Assembly: GCA_025200525.1 (NCBI GenBank)
Contig: CM045761.1
Span: 75,235,551 to 75,299,550 of the forward strand
From: Camellia lanceoleosa
Lineage: Eukaryota > Streptophyta > Magnoliopsida > Ericales > Theaceae
Direction of reading: 5' to 3'
Length of the DNA stretch: 64,000 bases
The notes under the pieces were generated by a model. It saw nothing but the letters and a program-made list of their open reading frames with translations, was not told where the DNA came from and did no database searches. Numbering within the stretch: the stretch's first letter is position 1; each line of letters opens with the position of its first letter. Below, in pieces: positions 23,392 through 33,968 of the stretch. The position numbers and the translations under genes were made by a program.

Positions 23392-24054
23392 CTTATCTAT
23401 GCCCCAGATTTATTGCTTTATTAGTACTTCCAAGTTTGATTTATTAATGTAATAAAAAGCAACTTCAATTTGTATAGCGGGAGAACTCTGTATTGAAATC
23501 AATGAAGGTGAAGGTTGTGGTACTGAAAATTTCCCGTTTTGGTCTAGAAATGGTTTTAGTTGTGAAAAGATTTATTTGAACAAAGTCAACTTCTATTAAA
23601 ACTTTTCAAAACTATTTTCGGTATGGATCAAAACTGGACACGCCTGAGATCTGTCACTGGGATGCACAACCCCGGATTCCAGTAACTAGAAAGTTGCCCC
23701 TAGTTTAAGTAGCACTGTACAGGAGATTACAACTGAAGCTCTTGAATACTGAATAGATAAAGATGACCGAGCTAATCAAATAGACAAAGTTGATCGGGGA
23801 AAAGTTTATGGCTGGACTTCAGGATGAAGTTGCCTACGTATCCCAAAGATGGGAATCAAGCCTTACGTAGTTCGGCTTGGGTTCACTCGAGTATTTTCAC
23901 TTTCCTTTTGCGCTCTAACTTTTGCCAAGGCCGCTCTTCGCGGGTTTTCAACCTTGCGAGCTCAGCTTTTATATTGTCAAAAAATATATATATATTTATA
24001 ATGCTCTAACTTCTGCCTAGGTCACCCTTTCGGGTTTTCGACCTAGCGAGCCTC
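23392..24054. other. Spacer between antisense ORF and pol of element B
   Basis: No recognisable gene. It contains a TATATATATATTTATA tract at 23985-24000. Confidence 0.5.
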
Positions 24055-24990
24055 TCAGGGGTAATATTTCTTCAACTTGTCCATGTTGATTGGTTGTGAG
24101 AACTCTAGGCCATCTAGGTCCATCAGAACGACAGCTTCACCCGACCAAATAGACTTAATGATGTAGGGACCAGTCCAATTGGGTCTGAACTTGCCCCTTG
24201 GGTCGTGGATGGGAGCTCGATTGTCCTTGAGTACCAAATTTCCTTCCTTTAGATTCCTGGACTTAACCTTCTTGTTGAAAGCCTGGGCAATTCTGCGCTG
24301 ATAACCTTGAACATGGTACAGTGCTTTCAATCTCCTCTCGTCAAAGAGCATAAGTTCCTCAAATCTGCTCTGCTGCCAATCTGCTTCGCCTATCTGGTAA
24401 TCAGCCAACACTCGCAAAGACGGAACCTCAATTTTGATAGGTAGAACAGCCTCCATCTCATAAACCAAGGAATACGGAGTCGCCCCAGTAGAAGTTCTGA
24501 TTGAAGTTCGGTAGCCCCACAGAGCAAACGGCAACTTATCTGGCCAGTCCCGGTAGGTTTCCACCATCTTCCGCAATATGTGCTTGATGTTCTTGTTGGC
24601 TGCCTCAACTGCTCCATTGGTTTGCGGCCGGTATGTAGATGACTTATGAAAAGCCACATTGTATTTCTCCAACAAGTCAATCACTTCTTTCTTGAAATGG
24701 GAACTATTATCTGAAATTATCTCATTTGGGACTCCGTAACGACAGGTGATGTTGTTTCTAATGAACTTCGCGACATGTGAAGCCTTCAACATTGCATAAG
24801 ATTGGGCCTCGACCCACTTTGTAAAGTAATCTATCGCGACCAGGATGAATTCATGCCCATTCAACCCCTTCGGAGTAACAACCCTGATCACATCGATTCC
24901 CCAAACTGAAAATGGCCATGGCGAAGTCATGTTGTACAGCTTCGACGGCGGGATGTTCATGCGGTTTGCATGGATCTGACATTTGTGGCA
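24055..24990 (-). pseudogene. Element B integrase, catalytic core and C-terminus
   Basis: Inserts the element cDNA into the genome. The 301-residue open segment carries the core triad: VAIDYFTKWVEA (Asp), IISDNSSHF (Asp) and GAVEAANKN (Glu). The C-terminal domain follows with GNLVLK, GKFRPNWTGPYII and DLDG..PINMDKLKKYY. The N-terminal zinc finger is in the next segment upstream, separated by a TGA stop at an Arg position (R-stop-CHKC). It ends naturally at 24058, so the polyprotein C-terminus is preserved. Confidence 0.93.
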
Positions 24991-25752
24991 TCACCGAACA
25001 AAGCCGATACAATCCTCCTCCATGGTAGACCAGTAGTAACCCTGTCTGAGGATCTTCTGAGCCAACATTACCCCGTTCATATGTGCACCACATTCTTCTC
25101 CATGGATGGCCTCCATCAGGCGCTTTGATTCTTCAGCTTCTACACACAGCTTATGCATTCCCAGATGACCTCTCTTATACAGCTTACCCCCGCAGATGAT
25201 GAACTGAATAGCCATTCTTCTGATTGCCCTTTTATCCTTGGCATTTGCCCTTGGTGGATACGTCTCTTTCTCCAGGAAGTTCCAAATGTCGTAATACCAG
25301 GGGTTGTCGTCCTGAGCCTCATCTATAGCAGCAATTGATTCATACGCTGGCACAAACTTCTGGTCAATGATGACTGGACGCATCCGGAATCCAAATAGGA
25401 TGTCTATCATAGAAGATAGAGTTGCTAGTGAATCTACGAACCTGTTGTTCTCTCTTACTAGATGAGCAAAGTTTAGTTTCTCAAACCGAGGAATTAACAA
25501 ATCCAAGGCCTGGTGGTACATTATCATCTTTTCTTCCTTGACTTTCCAATCTCCTTTTGCTTGAGATACAACAAGGTTCGAGTCCCCGATGACGTCTAGC
25601 CGTTTTGCCCCTAGTTCTAGGGCTGCTTCTAGACCGGCAATGCATGACTCATATTCTGCTTCGTTATTCGAGACTTTGAACTGGAGTTTGAATGCTAAAG
25701 GGATACGGGAATTGTCAGGTGCTATCAACAACACTCCTATCCCATACCTGTA
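24991..25752 (-). pseudogene. Element B second (archaeal-type) RNase H and integrase zinc finger
   Basis: The N-terminal part has NNEAEYESCIAGLEAAL (Glu), VIGDSNLVV (Asp) and NRFVDSLATL (Asp), which with DGASN at the end of the preceding segment make the RNase H carboxylate set. It is distinct from the Gypsy RNase H upstream, so B has the dual RNase H arrangement known for Tat elements. The C-terminal part is the integrase HHCC finger (CGAHMNG...QGYYWSTMEEDC). A stop separates DGASN from YRYGIGVLL, explicable as a Gln codon turned to TAA. Confidence 0.9.
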
Positions 25753-26364
25753 TTAGTTCGACGCTCCGTCAAAGTACATCGTCCAAGTTTCATCTTCGAT
25801 GTGCAAAATGGCCTCATCTGGAAATAAGTACTCAACTGTTTCACCCCCTTCCACTGGATGATCGGCTAAGAATTCTGCTACTGCTCTTCCCTTGACTAAC
25901 TTGCATGTCACATATTTCAGATCGAATTCAGAAAGCAACAACAACCAACGAGCTAGCCTACTCGTAAGTGCCAGTTTCTCGAAAAGATATTTGATGGGAT
26001 CCAGTCGTGAAACCAACATTATGGAGTGAGCTAACAGGTAGTGCCGCAGCTTCCTAGTAGCCCATACCAAGGCTAAGCAAGCCTTCTCCAACGGTGTGTA
26101 ACGAGTTTCATACTCTAACATTTTCTTGCTCAGATAGTAGATGGCCCTTTCCACCTTGTCTTCTGATTCTTGTGTGAGCATGCAGCCCATTGTAGTTTCA
26201 GTCACTGAAAGGTACAATATCAACGGTCTCCCCGGCTCTGGCAGTGACAACACAGGCGGGTTCTGTAAGTATTCCTTGATCTGTTCAAAAGCAGCTTGGC
26301 ATCGGCCGTCCCATTGGAATTTCTTTCCTTCCTTCAGGAGACCAAAAAGTGGTTCACAAGTCAA
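25753..26364 (-). pseudogene. Element B Gypsy-type RNase H
   Basis: Degrades RNA in the RNA-DNA hybrid. It includes the connection ending of reverse transcriptase (CEPLFGLLKEGKKFQW), then the RNase H region with ILYLSVTETTMGCMLTQE, the AIYYLSKKMLEYETRYTPLEKACLALVWATRKLRHY signature, and FLADHP. The usual first catalytic Asp is replaced in LYLSVTETTMG, suggesting weakened activity, as described for the Gypsy RNase H of dual-RNase-H elements. It ends with DGASN of the second RNase H. Confidence 0.9.
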
Positions 26365-26505
26365 GGTTAATTTTGAGATAATCGTCTTATGAATTGCACT
26401 TTACCCAAAAAGCCTCACACCTCCTTTTCAGTCATTGGTGGTGGCATTTCTAAGATGGCCTTGATTTTGGAAGGGTCGACTTCGATGCCCTTTGTGTGTC
26501 GAAAC
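26365..26505 (-). pseudogene. Element B reverse transcriptase thumb, frame-broken
   Basis: In a shifted frame this reads TKGIEVDPSKIKAILEMPPP then MTEKEV-stop-GFLG, the standard segment after the YVDD palm. One base-level frame change sits near 26506 and one stop (Arg CGA to TGA) near 26410. Confidence 0.8.
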
Positions 26506-26991
26506 CTAGCATTTTCCTCTTTGTAACACGAATGTACACTTACGAGGATTTAACATGGCGAATTCTCTGATCCTTTGAAAGAACTTTTGCAAGGCGGTGT
26601 AGTGGCCCTCTCTTTCTTTGGACTTGACAATCATGTCGTCCACGTACACCTCAATGTCTTTGTGGATCATGTCATGCAATATCGTGGTCGCAACCCGTTG
26701 ATATGTAGCTCCAGCGTTCTTCAACCCAAATGGCATCACTCTGTAGCAGTAGGTCCCCCACGGGGTGGTGAATACAGTATTCTCCTGGTCTTCAGGTACC
26801 ATCACTATCTGATTGTAGCTTGAGAAGCCATCCATAAACGAAAGCAAAGCATGCCCCGCTGTGAAATCCACGAGCTCATCAATATGCGGCAAGGGAAAGT
26901 CGTCCTTCGGACTAGCTCTATTCAAATCCCTGAAATCCATGCACACCCGGATCCTGCCATCTTTCTTTGGCACTAGAACAATGTTTGCCAA
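26506..26991 (-). pseudogene. Element B reverse transcriptase core
   Basis: Copies element RNA into DNA. Conserved blocks in order: VPKKDGRIRVCMDFRDLN, PLPHIDELVD, LSFMDGFSSYNQI, KTVFTTPWG-like NTVFTTPWGTYCYRVMPFGL, KNAGATYQR and the active-site YVDDMIVKS. Continuous with the upstream segment except for a TAG at 26992 where relatives have Trp (YPT-stop-LANIV). Confidence 0.95.
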
Positions 26992-28677
26992 CTAAGTCGG
27001 GTATTTGAATACCAGCAGGAAGCCTGCGTCGATTTGTTTGGTGACCTCTTCCTTAATGTTGATGGCCCAGTCAGGGCAGATCCTTCTGAGTTTCTGTTTG
27101 ACAGGCCAGACCTCGGGGTCAAGAGGGATCCGGTGCTGTACAATCTCAGGATCGATTCCAGGCATGTCTTCGTAGGACCACGCGAAAACATCTTTGAAAT
27201 CTTTTAATAAAGCGACTAAGCGCTCGCGTTCCTCCGAAGACAACGTGGACCCGACCTGGACCAGCCGCGGGTCTTTCTCAATACCAATATTCACAGTAGT
27301 GATTTCATCAACTAAAGGTTTAACAAATCTTTCCTGCTCTTGATCAATTAATCGTTGCAAAACTGGAGGAATTTCTTCCTCGTCGTCTTTGTCAAAATTT
27401 TGAAAGTCCTTATTCAAGCAATAAATCAAAGGCACAGAAAAGTACTCAAAAACCACATCTACATCATTCTCATTAAATACTTCCAAACCGTCGGATTCTT
27501 CTGTTACAACAGACTCAAAAGGGAAAGAAAAAGACGACCTGGACAGGACTGTGGCATCTGGGTTATCACCCCCAAGAATACCGGACTCAGACTTCATCGA
27601 GCTGGAACCTGATTCCGACACACAAGACTCGGTGGAATCAGATTCCGGCTCACTACCTGAGCCAGTGCTGTTTGACAAAAATCCCTCTTCGTACTGCCAA
27701 ACGAGAGTGGGTGCGATGGATGCATCCAAAATAGTTAATGGTAGGCCCGCAGCCGTTTCATTTCTGATCATGGACACCAAGAAGTTATTCCCCAAGCACT
27801 TCTGTGCGATCGGAGGATCTGAAAGTAGACATGCCAGTGCTACCCCCATTTCAATCTCGACGTCCTCAGACTCCATTTCCTTGCTCTGCTCAACCTCAAC
27901 TGTCGGGTCTGTCTGCTCTTTGGCAACATCATCCCCAGATAACTGTAGGTCAAAGAAAATCTCGAACCTCGGCACACGCCTGCTCTTGGCATTCAGCCAC
28001 GGCTCTGGAAAGCCACAGAATGGAAAGTCCTCCCCCTCCCGGATGAAGCGTCCGTTTAAGGTACCCTGAATGGGTCGGTGCATTAACTCAAAAGGCTTCC
28101 CCGCCTGTTTCGCTCTGGCTCTCCCAGCCATCTCTTTTCCTTTCCTTACCCAATCCTCCTTGGTGGGCAAATAACCCAAGCCAAAGGTGTGTGGATTGTA
28201 TGGCACCTCGGCCAATGTTGTAACACCCTTCCGGCCGCTCTTTCCCAATCCCATCCCGGGGATGTGTTGGAGCTTGTTCATGAGGTATACTACCTGAGCA
28301 CTGACATATATCCCCTTGTTAGCAGCCATGATGTTCTGTACAACCCGAGCCTCAGCCAGGGTAAAACCTGATATGAACACATCCTCCATACCGTGCTCAA
28401 TTTCTAGAACAGGCGTAGATACCTCCGGTGGTGGATGAATTGATGAATTTCCAAAAACAATGGCTACTCCCTTCCCATGGGGGTATTTCACCATTTGATG
28501 CAAGGTGGATGACACTGCCTTTACCTGATGCAGCCACGGCCGCCCCAAAAGTAGGTTGAAAGTTGCAGGAACCTCTAAGACATGGAAATCTATCTCATGC
28601 TGTCCCGGCCCAACCTTGGTTTGAATTTTTACCGTCCCCATGACTTCTCTGCTCGTGTTGTCATATGCCCGAATCAC
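26992..28677 (-). pseudogene. Element B protease C-terminus, G-patch-like motif, acidic linker, RT N-terminus
   Basis: This is the longest open frame in the window (561 residues). Residues about 1-60 finish the aspartic protease (RAYDNTSREVMG, FNLLLGRPWLH). Residues about 145-185 hold GMGLGKSGRKGV...FGLGYLPT, a G-patch-like glycine motif seen after the protease in several plant Gypsy polyproteins. A long Ser/Glu/Asp-rich linker follows. The last 120 residues begin reverse transcriptase (VFAWSYEDMPGIDPEIVQH, VKQKLRR). Function: processing and RNA contacts, then polymerase entry. Only the terminal TAG interrupts the frame. Confidence 0.9.
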
Positions 28678-29151
28678 CTAGGCTGTCGGTATAAAGTCCA
28701 CGGTCTTTAAACCGATTGCATACACAGTTCTTGCTGGGCACACATTGATGGCGGATCCGATATCAACAAGAACCACTGGTATCCATTTATTTCTACACTC
28801 CACGGAGATGTAGAGTGGCTTGTTACGGTTCGCCCCCTCAGGTGGCAATTCCTTGTCGGAAAAAGTCAGCATCGGGGTAGCTTCTCCCCAGAAAGACTAA
28901 TCCCACTAGCTGCTCTGGCGTGGTTTCTATCGAGAGCTTGGCCTTATCCATGGCCGATAAGACAGCCTACCGGTGCACTCGCGATGCCATAAGCAGTCCC
29001 CAGATGGAGATGTCTGCTTGTATCATTTTTAGCTGTCTGAGTACAGCCTCCTCCTTAAGTTGCTTCTCCTTCTATTTCTTAGCCTCCCTATCCTTCCAAG
29101 ATGCCTCTGGCTGATCCAGGTGCGGGGGCTTGAAATACCACCCACTTCTTG
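28678..29151 (-). pseudogene. Element B protease active-site region and upstream linker
   Basis: The 64-residue open part holds the aspartic protease site as VLVDIGSAINVCP, where related Ogre proteins usually have D-N-G or D-T-G; Ile at the second position may impair it. Upstream, in the same frame with two stops, are ADISIWGLLMAS and KLSIETTPEQLVGLV, the conserved pre-protease segment of Ogre-type proteins. It ends at a stop beside the RAYDNTSR segment. Confidence 0.82.
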
Positions 29152-29643
29152 TCATATGATCGACTTCCCCAATGTACCATGTATTGTCTGGTTGGTTGCT
29201 CCCCCAATCCTCGTCCATGTGGGCAAAAGACATAAATCATCGTCCTCCCACCATATTCCATCGGCAGCCGACAGACACATGTCCGGCTCTGGTATGACCG
29301 TTCTCGTACTCGCAGTACTCTCTGTCCATATGCTCGCAGCATTCTCTGTTTCTGTGCACATAGCAGTTTCAGTCCCTACATGGGCCTTAGCTTTCCTGAT
29401 TCTCTCAGAATCTTCAAATCTTTTCTGTTCCGACTGTGTCAATACAGCTAGCTGTTCAATAATTCTTGTATTCAAAATGCTCCAATCCTGAGCGAAATTC
29501 TTGACACCAGCGCTCTTCGGCGATGTACTCTGTTCTTCGACCTTTCTGGCCATCACTGACATTTTTACCCCTGTCGAGCCTTGTCCTGGTTGGAACTCTT
29601 TCACGATATCTGGTTGATCATCCAACCACCCAGTAGCCTCCAT
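29152..29643 (-). pseudogene. Element B linker between gag and protease
   Basis: A 163-residue open stretch, Ser/Thr/Glu-rich, with no catalytic motif. An MTRSG block characteristic of the region before the protease appears in another frame near 29150. In Ogre elements an intron lies in the gag-protease/RT part. I see no clear splice pair here that would prove it. Confidence 0.6.
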
Positions 29644-29661
29644 CGATTCCCCATAATCGAA

Positions 29662-30669
29662 CTAGTTGACTACTGCGTCCCCTGGATCTTGGTCACTGTA
29701 AAACTGGAGATTGGCAAGGTCCTCTTCCACAGCCGTCAAATCATCTGTCCTCCATCCCAAACCATCCCCTTGAATCACACACAGCTTTGCCTCTGTTGGT
29801 AATTCCACCTCTGGCCCATCCTGGCCTACTGACGAAATGTTGTCACTCGGACTATATACCTTCTTAACAAAACTCCCAGATTCCTCAGACTCTGGCTCAA
29901 CAACCTCCTTCTCCTCTGAAATCTCCCCTTTTCTGTCTTCGACAGTCACCACCAGTGGCTTAGGTTGGGTTATGGAGATGTCCATCATGCACAAGTCGAT
30001 GCAATCAGGAAGGAGCACCTCCGGCTTAGGCAAGTGGGAAGGAGTGATATAGATGCTAGGATCGTAAGACACGACCCCAGTCTGGATGAAGTTGATTCTT
30101 TTGGGAGGTGGAGCGTGGTTGTGTGTGGGAAGAGGGTTTGTCGTAACATTGGGTTTCTCGTGAGGCATAATCACCCCGTTATTGATGAGATCTTGAACCT
30201 CATGACGTAATCGGAAGCACAGGTCGGTGTCATGACCGTGCTGTTGGTGAAATGCACAATATTTGGCTGGGTTGTGGGTAGGGGGAAGTATTTCCGGTAA
30301 TGGCCGTGGTTCTAAGGGCTTCAAGTGCCCTTTTCTGATTAAAACCCCCAGAGCTTTGGACATGGGCATATACAGTGGAGCGAAGGTTCTTGTGTTTTTG
30401 GGTGGGTATTTGACTGTTTGTGTATGGCTTCCGGACGCACCGGAGAATGGCGTAGCTGCCATGGTTCTCGGAGGAAGGTTGGTGGTGACCATGCTCACTT
30501 CGGAGGCTTTTGTAGTTGTAGCGCCGCTCGGGCCTGCATTGTTGTTGCGATTGAGAGTTCTTCGAGGTTGCTCCCGGTCATTATCAATTAAGCCTTGCTT
30601 CAAGGCATCCTCAATCTGTACTCCCATTTCATGCAGATCAGAAAAGGTAGGGAAGGGGAGTACGATCAT
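29662..30669 (-). pseudogene. Element B gag C-terminal region with zinc knuckle
   Basis: A 335-residue open frame. A Pro/Thr-rich middle precedes YCAFHQQHGHDTDLC (about residues 135-150), a C-x2-H-x4-H-x4-C knuckle typical of Ogre/Tat gag for RNA binding. The C-terminal part is acidic (EISEEKEVVEPESEESG). Continuous in homology with gag at 30670-31182. Element A has the same protein at 1-1200 with the knuckle damaged. Confidence 0.88.
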
Positions 30670-31182
30670 TTTCTACATCAACTTCGGCTGAAGATTGTGC
30701 ACAATCATCCGAATCTGATCTTTGTCTGTGGGCCTTAGGGTCATCATCGAAGCCTTGGCCCTCCATCTGGTCACGAATTCTAAGAAGCTCTCCTTGGCCT
30801 CCTGTCTCGTCGTCTCAAGATCACGGGTCGTAATCTCGATTTATGTATTATATGAGTATTGCGCAACGAAGGCCTCAGCCATCTCGTCCCAGTTTCTCTT
30901 GACATCATCTTCTAATTTGGCATACCATATGGCCGCCACACCCGGCAGGGTCCGGCCAAATAGAGACAGCTTCTGCAGTCTGAGGCCCATTGGCCTTAAG
31001 ATATCTGAAAACAATCTCAGGTGCACCATGGGATCCCTAGATCCATCAAATCGGTCGATGTGTGGCATCTTGAATCTGTCCGGCAGCGTCACAGCTGCGT
31101 CGGTATATCCGTCTTCAATGTCAGGGATGGTCTTGACTCCTTGGGATCTCTTGAACAGCTTTTCGAGTTTGCTCAACTTCAA
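30670..31182 (-). pseudogene. gag: Element B gag (capsid) core
   Basis: Segments FKMPHIDRFDGSRDPMVHL, IWYAKLEDDVKRNWDEMAEAF and, after a TAA at 30841 where element A has Gln, ARQEAKESFLEFVTRWRAKA-type sequence identify retrotransposon gag. This is the particle-forming domain. One stop separates its two halves and another near 30673 separates it from the zinc-knuckle region. Confidence 0.92.
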
Positions 31183-31386
31183 TGCTGTGGGATCTGTCTC
31201 GAACTCAAAAAGGGAGTCCGGTAGGTTGGTGGGTGTTTTGGATAACTGGAGTGGGATTTGGGGTAGAACCAGGGGTGGAGGTAGTCCTGTGGGAATGTCC
31301 GTATCATTCTGAACATTAGCTGTTTCCCCGAGGGTTGGAACTCCTAGTGGGAGAGGAGCTTGCTGCGAAGCAGATGCTCCGGTTTG
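31183..31386 (-). pseudogene. Element B gag interdomain segment
   Basis: Pro/Gln-rich linker between the gag N-terminal segment and capsid, out of frame in part. It is equivalent to the Gln/Thr-rich part of element A gag. Confidence 0.55.
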
Positions 31387-31803
31387 CTATTGTAGCCTCA
31401 CGATTAACTCTACTTGTTCAGTCATAACCGTGGCCTGTTGCTTGGCGAACTCCGCCTGTCGGACAGCGTCTTGCTGCATTGTTTTCATACTCTCTTGGAG
31501 CTGGCGCACCATCTCTTCTAAGCTGGCCATACTACTCGACTCTGACAGAATTACCGGTATATATTCCCTCTCTGCGGGAGAAACAGAACCTTGATCCCTA
31601 CTGTACTCAGGTGGGGTAGATAAGGCTCTCTGAACTGACTGCTGAACTGATGCCCTCTGCCTAACTACCCTCTGTCTAGTAACCGGGGGTAGAGAGTGGT
31701 ACACTGGTTGTCCGTCTACGAGATCCTTAGATTGATGGAGTCGACGACCTCTAGTCCAGAGTGCTTGGGGAATATCTACTGGATCAGAAGCAATCGTGCT
31801 CAA
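31387..31803 (-). pseudogene. Element B gag N-terminal segment
   Basis: A 138-residue open stretch with RGRRL...GQPVYHSLPPVTR and a coiled-coil-like C-terminus rich in Gln and Met (MVRQLQESMKTMQQD). The element A counterpart is 1937-2280. It begins at TTG rather than ATG, so the true start is not determined. Confidence 0.75.
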
Positions 31804-32485
31804 CTACCCTAGCAAAAAGATAAAATAAAGCAATAATAAGGAAATAAAACAACCAGATAGACGGACAGCATAACAGCGTAAAATAAACACACAACACACA
31901 TTTGGGTATCACAACACCCTGTTGATAAGCTGAGTATACTGTTCTCAAACACTGATCATTATCCCTGAATCACTGTCCCCAAGTCTAAATCTGATACCCG
32001 CAGATAACTGATTCCCAAAAACCACTGATGCCTGTAGGCCTGGTGCCCAAACTTGCAAACTGATATACGCCTTCCCCTGTAGAGACGCACTCGAAAGCAC
32101 ATAGTAGATATGTTGGGGTAGGGTTTTCCTGTCCTATTCTGTCAGGAACTAGGGTTTCAGTATGCACATAGTGGTTTCAAACAACCTAACATCAGGTAAG
32201 CAACCTGTCCTAGCTTGGAATGGTCACTATGGATTCCGAATATGCACTAGGTCGAATGGTCAAAAGGGTGCCCCAGTAAAATCAGGGTTTGTGTTCCCAT
32301 ACTATCAGAGCCCATAACCGGTCAGCCTTATGGTTATGCCTTGACAAGACAAGCCTCCGGCAAACCGTTCAAGAATGGCAGATGGCGAACACGGTGTCCT
32401 AGGCGCACTAATGCACATGCAATGCAAAGAAACATATAAGTGTAGTGAAAACAAAATATCATGAGTTCGAGTCAAGTTCTCTAAT
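31804..32485 (-). other. Element B 5' leader
   Basis: Non-coding by inspection. Corresponds to 2281-2942 in element A. No separate Ogre ORF1 upstream of gag is recognisable in this short leader. Confidence 0.55.
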
Positions 32486-32504
32486 GTCCCCAGCAGAGTT
32501 GCCA
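32486..32504 (-). promoter_or_regulatory. Primer-binding site, tRNA-Arg type (element B)
   Basis: The minus strand reads TGGCAACTCTGCTGGGGAC, one base different from the site in element A (CAA for CGA, a CpG transition), 5 bp from the LTR. Confidence 0.85.
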
Positions 32505-32791
32505 GAAACTGTGGATGCGCCCTGAGGGCCTTATGCTACCACAGTTTGGACTCAAATCGTCACGGTTCCAAATTCGGCAAATCGTTTTGAGAAAACAAAT
32601 TTTTTAGAAAGAAGTGCCAAACATGGACTACTTTTCCAGATACAGAGTCGCCACCTAAATATTTTTTAATGGGGGAATTTAGGAAACCCTGACTCGGTGC
32701 CAAAGGCCACATGTCCGTCATCACCAAAGTTGCCTCGGCTCGGGAACTTGGGTACGATTGGGAAAGGTCAGCTATGAGCACCCCCTCTCGC

Positions 32792-32807
32792 CCGATCCGA
32801 AGATCGG
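32792..32807 (-). other. Predicted UUCG-loop RNA hairpin, LTR B right
   Basis: CCGATC-TTCG-GATCGG on the element strand, about 280 bp from the LTR 3' end. Confidence 0.6.
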
Positions 32808-33860
32808 CCTCTACTAATCATGATATCTGATTTTGAAAACATTACGCATTCTTCTTCCGGTTATTAGCCCAGAATTACTATGTTATGCGCACATCAAACA
32901 GGTATAGACCAAATGGCCTAAATTGGAACAAAACATTTCGTGTTTGTTTTGAAAATGGTTTGCTACTCGCAAGTAGGCTAAAATGTAGGTTTTGCCACCC
33001 TCGAGTGGGCTTTTTAGAAAAGAGGGTTTTGCCACTATCTAGTGGGCTTTAAAACTCACAGATTTAATGCATTATTCCGATTTAGGTAATTCGACCTCCA
33101 TCCATAGGCATTCAAGCAGTTATATCATATAAGCAGCTAGCCTCATGGTAATCATGCTATTATGACAACATTCGCGCGCATGCGGTATGCTAAAGCATAA
33201 AAGCTTACCTAGTACTCCAAGCCAAAACAAAAACTAGTTAGTAATCATATGTATGACCCTAGTTCATGTTAAGATGGCTAATGCAACACATGCAGGATGC
33301 AGCTAGAATAGGCTCGGCTACCCCTAAAGATGGCATGTGAAATGCTGCAACTAACAAGTACTCAACTTGGAATTGAAATACTAGTGTAGTTAGCATGATG
33401 CGCCGAGCCCGATGTGTGTAAGACAAATGAATGGATGCAAACATGCTATCATGAGTATGCTAATTGAAACATGCCCTAAACCAACCATCGAAAGCTAGTA
33501 AATAAAAGGGAAGAAAGACGTGGGGTTGGAAGATATGCACACACTCACACACACTTATTACAGAATTGTCCTCGCTCGGAGGGTCCGAATAAATATTACA
33601 AAACAAATAAATAATTAACTACTCTAGCTAATTAAATATTACAAAACTTCTAATTAATTAACAAATTTACTATAAAAAAAAAAAGGAAGATGGCCGCAGC
33701 CCCGCCTCGGAATGATGAGATGATGCATGCTCGATCCGTCTCACCCGGAAACTCGCTGCCATAGCACTGTTGCCTCTGTTTACACTGCCTTGTTCCTCTG
33801 AGGATCACACAAATTTCCAGAACTGCTTTGAATTATTCCCTGAGTGTTTTGGAATGCCAC

Positions 33861-33968
33861 CGGCCACATTTCAACTCCACCGGCCATGGGAATGTTCTTG
33901 TCGGCCAAATGTTGGACCACCGGCCAGCCACAGATGGTCGGTCGGCACTGTAAGTGGCCGGCCGGCCA
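33861..33968. repeat. CGGCCA-word array a, LTR B right
   Basis: CGGCCA at 33861, 33881, 33902 and 33921, CGGCA at 33943, CGGCCA at 33963: spacings 20, 21, 19, 22, 20. Confidence 0.85.

Noticed and set aside
28873..29660. Ogre intron between gag-protease and RT
   Set aside because: Expected from the family, but no GT-AG pair could be picked with confidence in this decayed stretch.
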